A stretch of DNA of 64,000 nucleotides from a gamma proteobacterium symbiont of Ctena orbiculata (GTDB lineage Bacteria; Pseudomonadota; Gammaproteobacteria; Chromatiales; Chromatiaceae): positions 1-64,000 of the forward strand of contig QBVD01000064.1 of assembly GCA_003058525.1 (NCBI GenBank), written 5' to 3'. The notes under the pieces were generated by a model, which was not told the origin of the DNA, made no database searches, and saw only the letters and a program-made list of their open reading frames with translations. Position 1 is the first letter of the stretch. Each line of letters begins with the position of its first letter. Of the stretch, positions 35,728-43,864 are shown in pieces. Position numbers and translations under genes: made by a program.

Positions 35728-38034
35728 ATGAGCATCGATGTCAACGACGAAATCCTTCAGGATTTTCTGGTCGAGGCTGGAGAGATACTTGAGCTGCTTA
35801 GTGAGCAGTTAGTGGATCTGGAGCAGCAACCTGATGATTTCGATCTGCTGAATGCCGTTTTTAGAGGCTTTCACACCATTAAGGGTGGTGCCGGGTTTCT
35901 ATCAATAGATCCCTTGGTGGAGGTTTGCCACCGGGCTGAGGATGTTTTCAATATACTGCGCCAGGGGCAACGCAGTGTGGGTCCGGATTTAATGGACTCC
36001 GTGCTCGAAGTGCTTGATATTGTCAATGCCATGTTCGAGCAGGTGCGCGAAGGTGTCATGCCGGAACACGCGGACCGGGATCTGATTGAGCGACTCAACC
36101 GTTATGCCGTACCGGAAGGCGAAGAGGAAGAGGTTGAAGAGGAAGAGGTTGCGGAGTCAGTTGAAACAGTCACTCAGGACGAGCAAGCGCCAGTAGCCGA
36201 TGTAGAGGTGTCGGCGCAGCCTGAACCATCTGCGGTGAAAGAGCAATCCTCGTCCAATGAGATCAGTGATAACGAGTTCGAAACACTGCTGGATGCCATC
36301 CAGGAACCCGCTCCAACCGGCAAAGACGACAATATCACAGAGGATGAGTTTGAAGATCTGCTGGATGAATTGCACGGTAAGGGCAAATTCACCGGCAAGC
36401 CACCGGCACAAACCAAGACAGAAAAATCTGCGGCATCCGACGACATCTCGGAGGATGAGTTCGAGGCCCTGCTCGATGAGATACATGGAGAGGGCAAATT
36501 CAGCCCCGATAAGCTGAGCAAGGAGGAAGCGACCGCCAAGGATACGGTTAAACCGAAAGTCGCGGATAAACCACCTGCTGGCGACGACGAAATCTCCGAA
36601 GATGAATTTGAGGATCTACTGGACCAGATCCACGGTTCGGGGAAATTTGATCCGAACAAGATTAAGCCGGATGACGCGGCCAAGGATAAAAAAGCTAAAA
36701 AAGCGGGAAAGCCGGCGCAAAAGGCGGCCCCTAAGAGCACGGCCAAACCAGCGAAAAAGCCGGCGGCTAAGGCAAAAACCAAACCAGCCAAAAAAGCTGC
36801 TGCAGAAGCGAAACCGAAAGCAGCGCCTAAGCAACCCAAGGCTGCCGCCAGCAAGCCTGCAGCCGAAACCTCTGTCCGTGTGGATACCCAAAGGCTCGAC
36901 GATATCATGAATATGGTGGGTGAGCTGGTGCTGGTGCGTAACCGACTGGCGACACTGAAGGCCACCATGAACGATGAGGATGTGGCCAACGCGGTGGGTA
37001 ATCTGGATGTGGTGACTTCCGATCTGCAATTGGCAGTCATGAAGACACGGATGCAGCCGATTAAAAAGGTCTTCGGGCGATTTCCCCGGGTGGTGCGTGA
37101 TCTGGCGCGGAGTCTGAAAAAGGAGATCGATCTCGAAATGGTGGGTGAGGACACCGATCTTGATAAAAATCTTGTCGAGGCCTTGGCCGATCCCCTGGTC
37201 CATCTGGTACGCAATTCGGTAGATCATGGCATCGAGCTGCCGGATGAACGTGAGGAGAAAGGCAAACCGAGGCGGGGCAGGGTGGTACTGTCCGCTGCCC
37301 AGGAAGGTGATCACATTCTGCTTTCCATCGCCGATGACGGTAAAGGCATGGATCCGGAAGTGCTGCGCAAAAAGGCTGTAGAGAAAGGCATGATGGATAG
37401 CGAGGCGGCCGCCCGTCTTGACGACAAGGAGTGTTTCAATCTTATTTTTGCACCTGGATTTTCCACAAAAACCGAAATCTCCGACGTCTCGGGGCGTGGT
37501 GTCGGCATGGATGTGGTGAAGACCCGGATTGCCCAGATGAACGGTTCGGTTGAGATCGATTCCGAATGGGGCCAGGGCAGCATCATTATAATCAAACTGC
37601 CCCTGACGCTGGCAATACTGCCCACTTTGATGGTGGTTTTGGGACAGCAACCCTTCGCACTGCCCCTGGCCAGTGTGGTTGAAATATTCAATCTCAATCT
37701 GAAACGCACCAATGTGGTGGATGGCCAGCTGACTATCATGGTTCGCGAGCGCGCTCTGCCACTCTTCTATCTGCGTAACTGGCTGATTCCGGACAAACCG
37801 ATCAGTGATGAAGACAGGTCAAAAGGACATGTTGTGATCGTCAATGTAGGAAATATCCAGGTCGGTCTGGTAGTCGACCACCTGATCGGTCAGGAAGAGG
37901 TTGTGATCAAACCACTCGGCGCACTTCTGCAGGGCCTGGACGGTATGGCCGGCGCCACAATCACCGGTGACGGTAAAATAGCCCTGATCGTTGATGTGCC
38001 CGGTTTGATGCGCAAGTATGCCAAGAAGTATTAG
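35728..38034 (+). CDS. cheA: Chemotaxis histidine kinase CheA
   Basis: 768-residue kinase of the receptor array. P1 (Hpt) spans about residues 1-110 with phospho-His49 in FHTIKGGAGF. Next, four degenerate copies of an ISEDEFExLLDxIHG motif start near residues 178, 202, 239 and 288. A Lys/Ala/Pro-rich, histone-H1-like linker follows (about 308-386). P3 dimerisation (LDDIMNMVGELVLVRNRL), P4 ATPase (LVHLVRNSVDHGIE, DDGKGMD, GRGVGMDVV) and P5 CheW-like regulatory domain complete it. The stop codon TAG is formed at the border of a short repeat remnant (38033-38054). It lies between cheZ and cheB. Confidence 0.97.
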   Translation: MSIDVNDEILQDFLVEAGEILELLSEQLVDLEQQPDDFDLLNAVFRGFHTIKGGAGFLSIDPLVEVCHRAEDVFNILRQGQRSVGPDLMDSVLEVLDIVNAMFEQVREGVMPEHADRDLIERLNRYAVPEGEEEEVEEEEVAESVETVTQDEQAPVADVEVSAQPEPSAVKEQSSSNEISDNEFETLLDAIQEPAPTGKDDNITEDEFEDLLDELHGKGKFTGKPPAQTKTEKSAASDDISEDEFEALLDEIHGEGKFSPDKLSKEEATAKDTVKPKVADKPPAGDDEISEDEFEDLLDQIHGSGKFDPNKIKPDDAAKDKKAKKAGKPAQKAAPKSTAKPAKKPAAKAKTKPAKKAAAEAKPKAAPKQPKAAASKPAAETSVRVDTQRLDDIMNMVGELVLVRNRLATLKATMNDEDVANAVGNLDVVTSDLQLAVMKTRMQPIKKVFGRFPRVVRDLARSLKKEIDLEMVGEDTDLDKNLVEALADPLVHLVRNSVDHGIELPDEREEKGKPRRGRVVLSAAQEGDHILLSIADDGKGMDPEVLRKKAVEKGMMDSEAAARLDDKECFNLIFAPGFSTKTEISDVSGRGVGMDVVKTRIAQMNGSVEIDSEWGQGSIIIIKLPLTLAILPTLMVVLGQQPFALPLASVVEIFNLNLKRTNVVDGQLTIMVRERALPLFYLRNWLIPDKPISDEDRSKGHVVIVNVGNIQVGLVVDHLIGQEEVVIKPLGALLQGLDGMAGATITGDGKIALIVDVPGLMRKYAKKY

Positions 38035-38054
38035 GGCCGATTGGAATAGTGATA
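38033..38054. repeat. Remnant of the GGGCCTGTT-end element at the cheA stop
   Basis: The left end is only TAGGGCC; the right end is an 18-of-20 match to the right end of the complete element at 43119-43138, ending GTGATAACAGGCCC. Nearly all of the interior is missing. The cheA TAG stop codon overlaps the left end. Confidence 0.6.
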
Positions 38055-38160
38055 ACAGGCCCGAATACATCCAGGCCGTTTCAGTTGAGCTTAAAGGGAA
38101 CGAGCAAGATGGCCGGCAGCCCTGCTCACATACAAAGCGAAAAGAGTGAAAAATCGGATA

Positions 38161-39219
38161 ATGGGCGCCAAACTGAAAGTACTGATTGTTGATGATTCAG
38201 CTTTCTTTCGAAACCGGATCACTGCGGCATTGTCGCAGGCGGATGATATCGAGATCGTCGGTATTGCAGCAGATGGCAAGGAAGCCATTGAGCGTGCCCG
38301 GCGACTAAAGCCCGATGTGATAACCATGGATGTGGAGATGCCCGTAGTTGATGGTATCTCTGCAGTACGCAAAATCATGGCGGAGACGCCAACGAGAATC
38401 CTGATGTTCTCCGCCCTGACAAAGGAGGGTGCAAAGGAGACATTGGACGCTTTGGATGCGGGGGCAATGGATTTTCTGCCCAAGGATATGAGCAACCTCG
38501 GCAGTGGTGTGGAAGAGGCCAACAAACAGCTGCTGGAGCGTGTCAGGGCAGTAGGTCAATCACGACTGAGCAGTGTGCGAAGCGTCCTCGGCGGCCACTC
38601 TCATGCCAGTCGCACGTCCAAATTGGCACCTTCTTCGGTTACCGCCGGGCGGAAACCCGAGCTTCTGGCAATCGGCGCATCCACGGGTGGACCGGTGGCA
38701 TTGCGCCAGGTATTAAGCGCATTACCGCGCAACTATCCATTACCGATTGTCGTGGCGGTACATATGCCTGGCAGCTTCACCGGTGCTTATGCGGAACGAT
38801 TGAATACCGTGTGTTCAATCAAAGTCAAAGAGGCAACCGATCGAGACATGCTGATTGCAGGTCAATGTCTGGTCGCCCCGGGTGGGAAGCAACTGAAGGT
38901 GGAGCGTGGGCCCTCACAATACCAGGTGCGGATTACCGATCCGCTGCCCAACCAGATTTACCATCCCAGCGTGGATTTGATGCTCTCTTCGGTCGCCGAA
39001 AGCTACCGTGAGCGGGCCTTGGGTGTGATCCTGACCGGGATGGGGGCGGATGGTTTGCAGGGCGCCAAAAAGTTGAAACAGGCGGGTTCAAGTCTATGGA
39101 GCCAGGATCAACAGAGTTGTGTTGTCTACGGTATGCCCCAAGCTGTCGAAAAAGCCGGTCTGTCTGACCGGGTAGTGGCGCTTGATGAGATTGGGCCGCT
39201 TTTAGCGAGGTTATCCTAG
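38161..39219 (+). CDS. cheB: Chemotaxis methylesterase CheB
   Basis: 352-residue two-domain enzyme that removes methyl groups from (and deamidates) chemoreceptors. Receiver domain: KVLIVDDSAFFRNR, phospho-acceptor in VITMDVEMPVVDG. The C-terminal esterase has the catalytic triad of the family, Ser in AIGASTGGPVALR, His in VVAVHMPGSFT and Asp in LTGMGADGLQGA. I take the ATG at 38161, which starts the receiver like known CheB proteins; a GTG at 38146 in the same frame is possible. The stop codon TAG is again made at the edge of a short repeat (39217-39249). CheR is not in the window. Confidence 0.95.
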   Translation: MGAKLKVLIVDDSAFFRNRITAALSQADDIEIVGIAADGKEAIERARRLKPDVITMDVEMPVVDGISAVRKIMAETPTRILMFSALTKEGAKETLDALDAGAMDFLPKDMSNLGSGVEEANKQLLERVRAVGQSRLSSVRSVLGGHSHASRTSKLAPSSVTAGRKPELLAIGASTGGPVALRQVLSALPRNYPLPIVVAVHMPGSFTGAYAERLNTVCSIKVKEATDRDMLIAGQCLVAPGGKQLKVERGPSQYQVRITDPLPNQIYHPSVDLMLSSVAESYRERALGVILTGMGADGLQGAKKLKQAGSSLWSQDQQSCVVYGMPQAVEKAGLSDRVVALDEIGPLLARLS

Positions 39220-39247
39220 GGCCTGTGTACGCTAACCAAACAGGCCC
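39217..39247. repeat. Short GGGCCTGT...ACAGGCCC inverted repeat at the cheB stop
   Basis: The arms GGGCCTGT (39219-39226) and ACAGGCCC (39240-39247) are identical to the ends of the 146-bp element at 42993-43138, but only 13 bases separate them. It can fold into a hairpin and so may also terminate transcription after cheB. The TA flank plus the first G of the left arm forms the cheB TAG stop. Confidence 0.65.
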
Positions 39248-39317
39248 TGTTGGCAGATAGAACAATGTGCAAGATGAGCAGGGTTAATAATAGGAATTTT
39301 GTGCCGATGAGAGTGTT

Positions 39318-40064
39318 ATGAGACTCGACTTTCTTAGCTTTATCGGAATTATCATCGCATTTCTCGCGATACTGGGCGGCAATTGGCTGGAGGGTGGTCA
39401 TATCGACTCTCTGGTCAATGGCCCGGCCATGGTGATCGTGACCGGCGGCACCATCGGAGCCATATTGCTGCAGACGCCAGTACCGGTTTTTTTGCATGCA
39501 CTGCGTCTCTCCGGCCGGGTATTCTTGCCTGCCAGACTGGATATGCGCGCAACCATTGAGAAACTGGTGGCATGGAGCAATATCGCCAGAAAAGAGGGTT
39601 TACTGGGATTGGAGACCATTGCGGACGAAGAACCCGATCCTTTCATCCGTAAAGGCATGCAACTGCTTGTTGACGGCAGTGAACCCGAGAGCTTGCGGGA
39701 TATACTGGAAATGGAAGTGGACGCAAGCGAACAGCACGATATCCAGGCGGCCAAGGTCTATGAAGGTATGGGTGGCTATTCTCCCACGATCGGTATTATC
39801 GGTGCGGTCATGGGCCTTATCCATGTCATGCAGAATCTGGCGGACCCAAGCAAACTGGGCAGCGGTATCGCCACTGCGTTCGTAGCAACTATCTATGGTG
39901 TCGGACTGGCCAATCTGTTTTTGCTGCCCATTGCGGCAAAATTGAAAACCCAGTCTGAGAACATCGCCAAATTCCGAGAGATGGTCATCGAGGGTGTGAT
40001 CGGCATCGCTGAAGGCGACAATCCCCGCAGTATTGAGACCAAGCTCAAGGGCTTTCTCCAATGA
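39318..40064 (+). CDS. motC: Flagellar stator protein MotC (MotA family)
   Basis: 248-residue MotA-type proton-channel subunit with four transmembrane helices. Features: the cytoplasmic loop ARKEGLLGLETIADEEPDPFIRKGMQLLVDGSEPESLRDILEMEVD with the charged residues that touch FliG, and the two C-terminal helices VYEGMGGYSPTIGIIGAVMGLIHVMQNLADPSKLGSGIATAFVATIYGVGLANLFLLPIAAKLK, close to the family consensus. The cluster position between cheB and the motD/parA genes matches motC of Pseudomonas. Its stop overlaps the motD start by four bases. Confidence 0.94.
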   Translation: MRLDFLSFIGIIIAFLAILGGNWLEGGHIDSLVNGPAMVIVTGGTIGAILLQTPVPVFLHALRLSGRVFLPARLDMRATIEKLVAWSNIARKEGLLGLETIADEEPDPFIRKGMQLLVDGSEPESLRDILEMEVDASEQHDIQAAKVYEGMGGYSPTIGIIGAVMGLIHVMQNLADPSKLGSGIATAFVATIYGVGLANLFLLPIAAKLKTQSENIAKFREMVIEGVIGIAEGDNPRSIETKLKGFLQ

Positions 40065-40897
40065 GCAAGCGACGCAAACGTAAACAGGAACATGTCAATC
40101 ATGAGCGATGGATCGTCTCATATGCCGATTTCATTACCCTGCTGTTCGCCTTTTTCGTCGTCATGTACTCGATTTCCTCGGTCAACGAGGGCAAATACAG
40201 GGTACTCTCGCAAACCCTCACAGAAGCCTTTCAGGAAAACAGTCGCAGTGTCGACCCGATACAGGTCGGTGAAATCAATCGCAATTCAGGCAATATGGCA
40301 GGTTTAGACCAGGATAACGCCCTGATCCAGACCGAACAGATTCAAGGGCCAGGCACCTATCAGGATCCGGGCCTGGATATGCACAAGATGCCCAACAACG
40401 AGACGCAACGGCTCAGTTTTCTTGCTGCCACCATCGAGGATATGTTGAGTGACTATGTCGATCAGGAACTGGTTGACGTCAGTTTCACCGAGGACCGGGT
40501 GATCGTCAACATGAAGGACAAAATGCTGTTTCCCAGTGCCAGCGCCCATCTTTCGCGAGAGGCTGTGAATGCACTCAGAAGTATCAGCCGGGTGTTGAAT
40601 ACCGTACCCAACCAGATACAGGTCGAAGGCAATACGGACAATCGTCCAATCAACACCAAGGAGTTTCCTTCAAACTGGGAGCTGTCCGCTGCCCGTGCGG
40701 CAAGCGTGGTCCATCTCATGACACGCATGGGAATCGGGGCGCAGCGCCTGTCGGCGGTGGGATATGCGGAGCATCGGCCGGTTGCGGATAACGGGACAGA
40801 GTCGGGGAGGGCGAAAAATCGCCGGGTTTCCCTGATTATCATGGGAATGAGCGGTGGTGAGGACCGGGTTATCGATCTCCCCACAGGTGGCCAATGA
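40061..40897 (+). CDS. motD: Flagellar stator protein MotD (MotB family)
   Basis: 278-residue MotB-type subunit. The single transmembrane helix contains the proton-carrying Asp23 (WIVSYADFITLLFAFFVVMYSISSVNEGKY), and the C-terminal OmpA-like domain binds peptidoglycan (IQVEGNTDNRPINTKEFPSNWELSAARAASVVHLM and LSAVGYAEHRPV). A plug-like linker lies between. It overlaps motC and the following parA gene by four bases each. Confidence 0.95.
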   Translation: MSKRRKRKQEHVNHERWIVSYADFITLLFAFFVVMYSISSVNEGKYRVLSQTLTEAFQENSRSVDPIQVGEINRNSGNMAGLDQDNALIQTEQIQGPGTYQDPGLDMHKMPNNETQRLSFLAATIEDMLSDYVDQELVDVSFTEDRVIVNMKDKMLFPSASAHLSREAVNALRSISRVLNTVPNQIQVEGNTDNRPINTKEFPSNWELSAARAASVVHLMTRMGIGAQRLSAVGYAEHRPVADNGTESGRAKNRRVSLIIMGMSGGEDRVIDLPTGGQ

Positions 40898-41697
40898 AGG
40901 TCTGGACCGTAGCCAATCAGAAGGGCGGGGTGGGAAAGACCACCACCACCGTCTCATTGGGTGGCATGTTGTCCCAATGGGGTCTGCGGACGCTGTTGCT
41001 GGATATCGACCCACACGGATCCCTGACCAGCTATTTTCGCTACGATCCGGATGGATTGGATGAGAGTGTCTACAGCCTGTTTAAAGCTGTGGCGCAAAAA
41101 AGCCATGTGGATCCCCTCAGTCTGATCTATCCGACAGGTACGGAAGGGCTGGATCTGATGCCCGCGGAGATGGCGCTGGCCACCCTCGACCGTCAGGCGG
41201 GAAAACTGGATGGCATGGGTTTGGTGATCAAGCAGGCACTGACTCAACTGGAGGACCGATACGATCATGTAATTCTCGATTGTCCGCCGATACTCGGTGT
41301 CTTAATGATCAATGCCATGGCGGCCTGTGAGCAACTGATCATTCCAGTGCAGACCGAATTTCTCGCCCTCAAGGGTTTGGAAAGGATGTTGCATACCCTG
41401 GAGATGGTCATGAAATCCAGGCATGTGCCTCTGCCATACCTTGTTGTACCCACCATGTTCGATCGGCGTACCCGGGCATCCATAGACAGCCTCCGGGTGA
41501 TGCGGGAGAGCTATCCGGGGCGTGTTTGGCACAGTCTGATCCCGGTGGATACGCTCTTCAGAGAAGCCAGCAAGGCCGGCATTCCACCGGCGCTGTTCGC
41601 GCCGCAGAGCCGGGGGGTCGCAGCCTATGAAAGGTTGTTGCGCGACCTGCTCGATGAAGGTGAAGAGCCGGTAATTCAAGCAGGTGTCGCCACATGA
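40894..41697 (+). CDS. parC: ParA-type ATPase placing the chemotaxis array (ParC)
   Basis: 267-residue ParA ATPase with deviant Walker A ANQKGGVGKTTTTVSLG at the N-terminus, LLLDIDPHGSLTSYF and VILDCPPILGVLM. In Pseudomonas and Vibrio the gene in this position (ParC) forms polar foci and passes chemotaxis arrays to daughter cells with the CheW-like ParP, whose gene follows here with a four-base overlap. The role is inferred from this conserved context; it should not be confused with topoisomerase IV subunit ParC. Confidence 0.88.
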   Translation: MKVWTVANQKGGVGKTTTTVSLGGMLSQWGLRTLLLDIDPHGSLTSYFRYDPDGLDESVYSLFKAVAQKSHVDPLSLIYPTGTEGLDLMPAEMALATLDRQAGKLDGMGLVIKQALTQLEDRYDHVILDCPPILGVLMINAMAACEQLIIPVQTEFLALKGLERMLHTLEMVMKSRHVPLPYLVVPTMFDRRTRASIDSLRVMRESYPGRVWHSLIPVDTLFREASKAGIPPALFAPQSRGVAAYERLLRDLLDEGEEPVIQAGVAT

Positions 41698-42383
41698 ATC
41701 GCCGGGTCAGGCAGTCTCAGCCGCCGCAGCCGGTCAGCAAGATTGCAGAGCCTGATACTGCACTGAAAAGCTATCTCGATACGCTGTTGTCAGAGATCGA
41801 TGATTTGACGGTCACGCCTCCCCAGGTGGAGGTTAAAGAGCCGTTGCCAGATGCCGATATCAACTATGACAGGCATACTGAATCTACGCTGACAACAATA
41901 TCGGAGCCGACGTCCGGTGGGGCTGAAACTTCGCTTGAGCCCAATGAACCGGACTGGGTTGAAGATGCGTTTCAGGTATTGTTGTTCGAGGTGAATGGAA
42001 TCAAATTGGGGATTCCGCTCTCATCACTAAGGGGGATACTCCCCTTTGCGGGAGAGGCAAGTCAATTGCCGGGACAGCCAGCCTGGTCGTTGGGCGTCAT
42101 CGTCAACAGGGAAGAAAAGGTCGTAGTCGTTAACAGCGCCAGATTGTTGATGCCGGAAAGATTGGATGAGAGTAGCGCTATCAGACCACAACACCTGTTG
42201 CTGATCGGTGATGGACAGAGAGCACTGGCGGTAGACACCATCTGCAATACGCTAATGGTGGATAAGGAGGAAGTCCGGTGGCGTTCCGGCAGTGGGATAA
42301 GACCCTGGTACGCAGGTATTATCATACAGGAGTTGAGTGTGTTGCTGGATGTTGACGGGATCTTGAATATGCTCGCCGGCTGA
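41694..42383 (+). CDS. parP: CheW-domain protein, ParP-like
   Basis: 229-residue protein with a variable, acidic and Pro-rich N-terminal half (about residues 1-95) and a C-terminal CheW domain (FQVLLFEVNGIKLGIPLSSLRGILPFAGEASQLPGQPAWSLGVIVNREEKVVVVNSARLL). This organisation matches ParP, which holds ParC at the chemotaxis array by contact with CheA and receptors. It follows the parA gene with an overlap. Assignment as ParP rests on gene order and domain layout. Confidence 0.86.
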   Translation: MNRRVRQSQPPQPVSKIAEPDTALKSYLDTLLSEIDDLTVTPPQVEVKEPLPDADINYDRHTESTLTTISEPTSGGAETSLEPNEPDWVEDAFQVLLFEVNGIKLGIPLSSLRGILPFAGEASQLPGQPAWSLGVIVNREEKVVVVNSARLLMPERLDESSAIRPQHLLLIGDGQRALAVDTICNTLMVDKEEVRWRSGSGIRPWYAGIIIQELSVLLDVDGILNMLAG

Positions 42384-42418
42384 ATAGCCCTAGAGTGATA
42401 TCGTTATGAGGTTTAAGC

Positions 42419-42901
42419 ATGACTATTGAAGACGATGAAGAGGCCGGCGGTGGTCCGCTGATTCAGTTTGTAACATTCATTTTGATGGAAGAGGTCTACG
42501 GCATCAATGTAATGCAAGTGCAGGAGGTGCTTCGTATTACTGAGATCGCTCCCGTACCCGGCGCACCATCTTATGTTCTGGGTATCATCAATCTGCGTGG
42601 TAATGTTGTGACCGTCATTGATACCCGCACCCGGTTTGGGCTACCCACCAAGGAAGTGGATGACGCCAGCCGCATCATTGTTATCGAGTCTGAAAAACAG
42701 GTTGTAGGTATTTTGGTTGACGCTGTAGCCGAAGTGGTCGAACTGCGTGAAACGGATATCGATCCGGCGCCGAATGTGGGTACCGAAGAGAGTTCACGCT
42801 ATATTCAGGGTGTAGCGACACAAGAGGACAGACTGCTGATCCTGGTTGATCTCAATAAATTGCTGACAGATGAGGAGTGGCAGGAGATCAGCATGTATTG
42901 A
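42419..42901 (+). CDS. cheW: Chemotaxis coupling protein CheW
   Basis: 160-residue adaptor that links chemoreceptors to CheA. The CheW fold covers nearly the whole protein: FVTFILMEEVYGINVMQVQEVLRITEIAPVPGAPSYVLGIINLRGNVVTVIDTRTRFGLPTKEVDDASRIIVIESEKQVVGILVDAVAEVVEL is close to the family consensus. The final gene of the chemotaxis run that overlaps or nearly touches its neighbours; a repeat element lies about 90 bases downstream. Confidence 0.96.
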   Translation: MTIEDDEEAGGGPLIQFVTFILMEEVYGINVMQVQEVLRITEIAPVPGAPSYVLGIINLRGNVVTVIDTRTRFGLPTKEVDDASRIIVIESEKQVVGILVDAVAEVVELRETDIDPAPNVGTEESSRYIQGVATQEDRLLILVDLNKLLTDEEWQEISMY

Positions 42902-42992
42902 TCTCTGTCGCGTATCGGAGATTGAACAACCGGTATCCATACAGGGTCGAATTTCCTAATTACATATTGCATTTCCCTGCAATGATGGGTTT

Positions 42993-43138
42993 TTAGGGCC
43001 TGTTTTTGTGCCCAGCAAGGCAGAATGAGCGAGGTGTAGTTATTCTGCATGAGCGAATGATAACGCCGCTGGGGGCGAAAACAGCCCCAGCCCTTCAGGC
43101 ACAACAGGGCGTCTTGGATTAGTGTTAACAGGCCCTAA
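42993..43138. mobile_element. 146-bp MITE-like element with GGGCCTGTT ends
   Basis: Perfect 12-base inverted ends TTAGGGCCTGTT (42993-43004) and AACAGGCCCTAA (43127-43138) bound a 146-bp unit; the outer TA could be a TA target duplication, as for Tc1/mariner- or IS630-related elements. The interior has a GC-rich inverted repeat (CTGGGGGC ... GCCCCAG) and a second pairing GCAGAAT/ATTCTGC. It holds no gene. A minus-strand frame across it gives peptide text (MQNNYTSLILP) that I have seen in spurious hypotheticals from this type of repeat. Ends of the same element recur at 38033, 39217, and possibly at 8494 and 18353. Confidence 0.8.
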
Positions 43139-43249
43139 CAGTAACGGGCTTAGCGGGACTTTGTCCCTGGAAGCGTTTTTCGGCTATTCTACCTATTGAT
43201 CGACAGCGCAAGAGGCAAAAACGGTTAGATTTCGAAAAGGAAGCCAAAC

Positions 43250-43423
43250 ATGCCTGAGATTGGAGACCAAAATCCTCTTATTCCCCTGACTCCGGTGAAG
43301 CCAGCCAAGCCGCCGTTGCGACGTGAACGCCCCAGGCCTGCAGATGAACGTAAACAGAGACAGCAGAGGAAACCGAAAAAAAATGAGGATGATGGAAAGC
43401 CGCACATCGATGAGTATGCCTGA
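43250..43423 (+). CDS. Small basic-acidic protein ending HIDEYA
   Basis: 57-residue unannotated-size gene between cheW and the DUF2802 gene. It starts MPEIGDQNPLIPLTPVKP, continues with a Pro/Arg/Lys/Gln-rich basic middle (RRERPRPADERKQRQQRKPKK) and ends acidic, KPHIDEYA. AAGGAAG lies about eight bases before the ATG at 43250. I believe short proteins with a similar HIDEYx end occur at this position in related flagellar clusters, but this is memory, not a search. It is probably disordered and may bind a flagellar or chemotaxis partner (inference). Confidence 0.7.
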   Translation: MPEIGDQNPLIPLTPVKPAKPPLRRERPRPADERKQRQQRKPKKNEDDGKPHIDEYA

Positions 43424-43447
43424 CACTCCTCCTCTGTCCCGCTAAGG

Positions 43448-43864
43448 ATGACAGGTATGACGGGTAGTGATGCGACACTCTTTTGGTTTGGTCTTCTGCC
43501 AATAGTGCTGCTGTTGTTGGTGCTGGTGGTTGTCTTTTTGATATTTGAACGAAATCGACGCGAGTCCTACGAACAGCTTCGGCGGGAAATCGACACATTA
43601 AAGCAGACAGTCAGTGCGCTCTGTTCCAGTGCAGTCGGTGTCGATAAGCGCGTGAACCGCTTGGAGCGCCATGGCAGAGACCTGGAAGAGCGCCAGGAAA
43701 ATATCGAACAGAGCAGTCACCAGGGTGAACCCCCATACAGTGATGCCATCCGCATGGTACATGCCGGAGCCGGCCCCGAACAGCTTGTCTCTGAACTGGG
43801 GATCAGCCGGGATGCCGCCGATCTGATTATCATGATCCACGGCATAAAAAGTGAAGACGCCTGA
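43448..43864 (+). CDS. DUF2802 family membrane protein
   Basis: 138-residue protein with one N-terminal transmembrane helix (LFWFGLLPIVLLLLVLVVVFLIF), a coiled coil (YEQLRREIDTLKQTVSALCSSAVGVDKRVNRLERHGRDLEERQENIEQ) and a C-terminal helix-turn-helix-like end (AIRMVHAGAGPEQLVSELGISRDAADLIIMIHG). This matches the DUF2802 family, found after cheW in polar-flagellar clusters of Pseudomonas (PA1465 position). Function unknown. The alternative start at residue 4 is equally good. It overlaps mobB by 14 bases. Confidence 0.85.
   Translation: MTGMTGSDATLFWFGLLPIVLLLLVLVVVFLIFERNRRESYEQLRREIDTLKQTVSALCSSAVGVDKRVNRLERHGRDLEERQENIEQSSHQGEPPYSDAIRMVHAGAGPEQLVSELGISRDAADLIIMIHGIKSEDA

Noticed and set aside
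36174-37214. Long minus-strand frame opposite cheA
   Set aside because: Ser/Ala-rich text is the antisense of the Lys/Ala-rich and Glu-rich linker; cheA is certain.
42805-43104. Minus-strand frame of 99 codons across the MITE
   Set aside because: Its text is produced by the repeat and runs antisense to cheW; no independent gene evidence.
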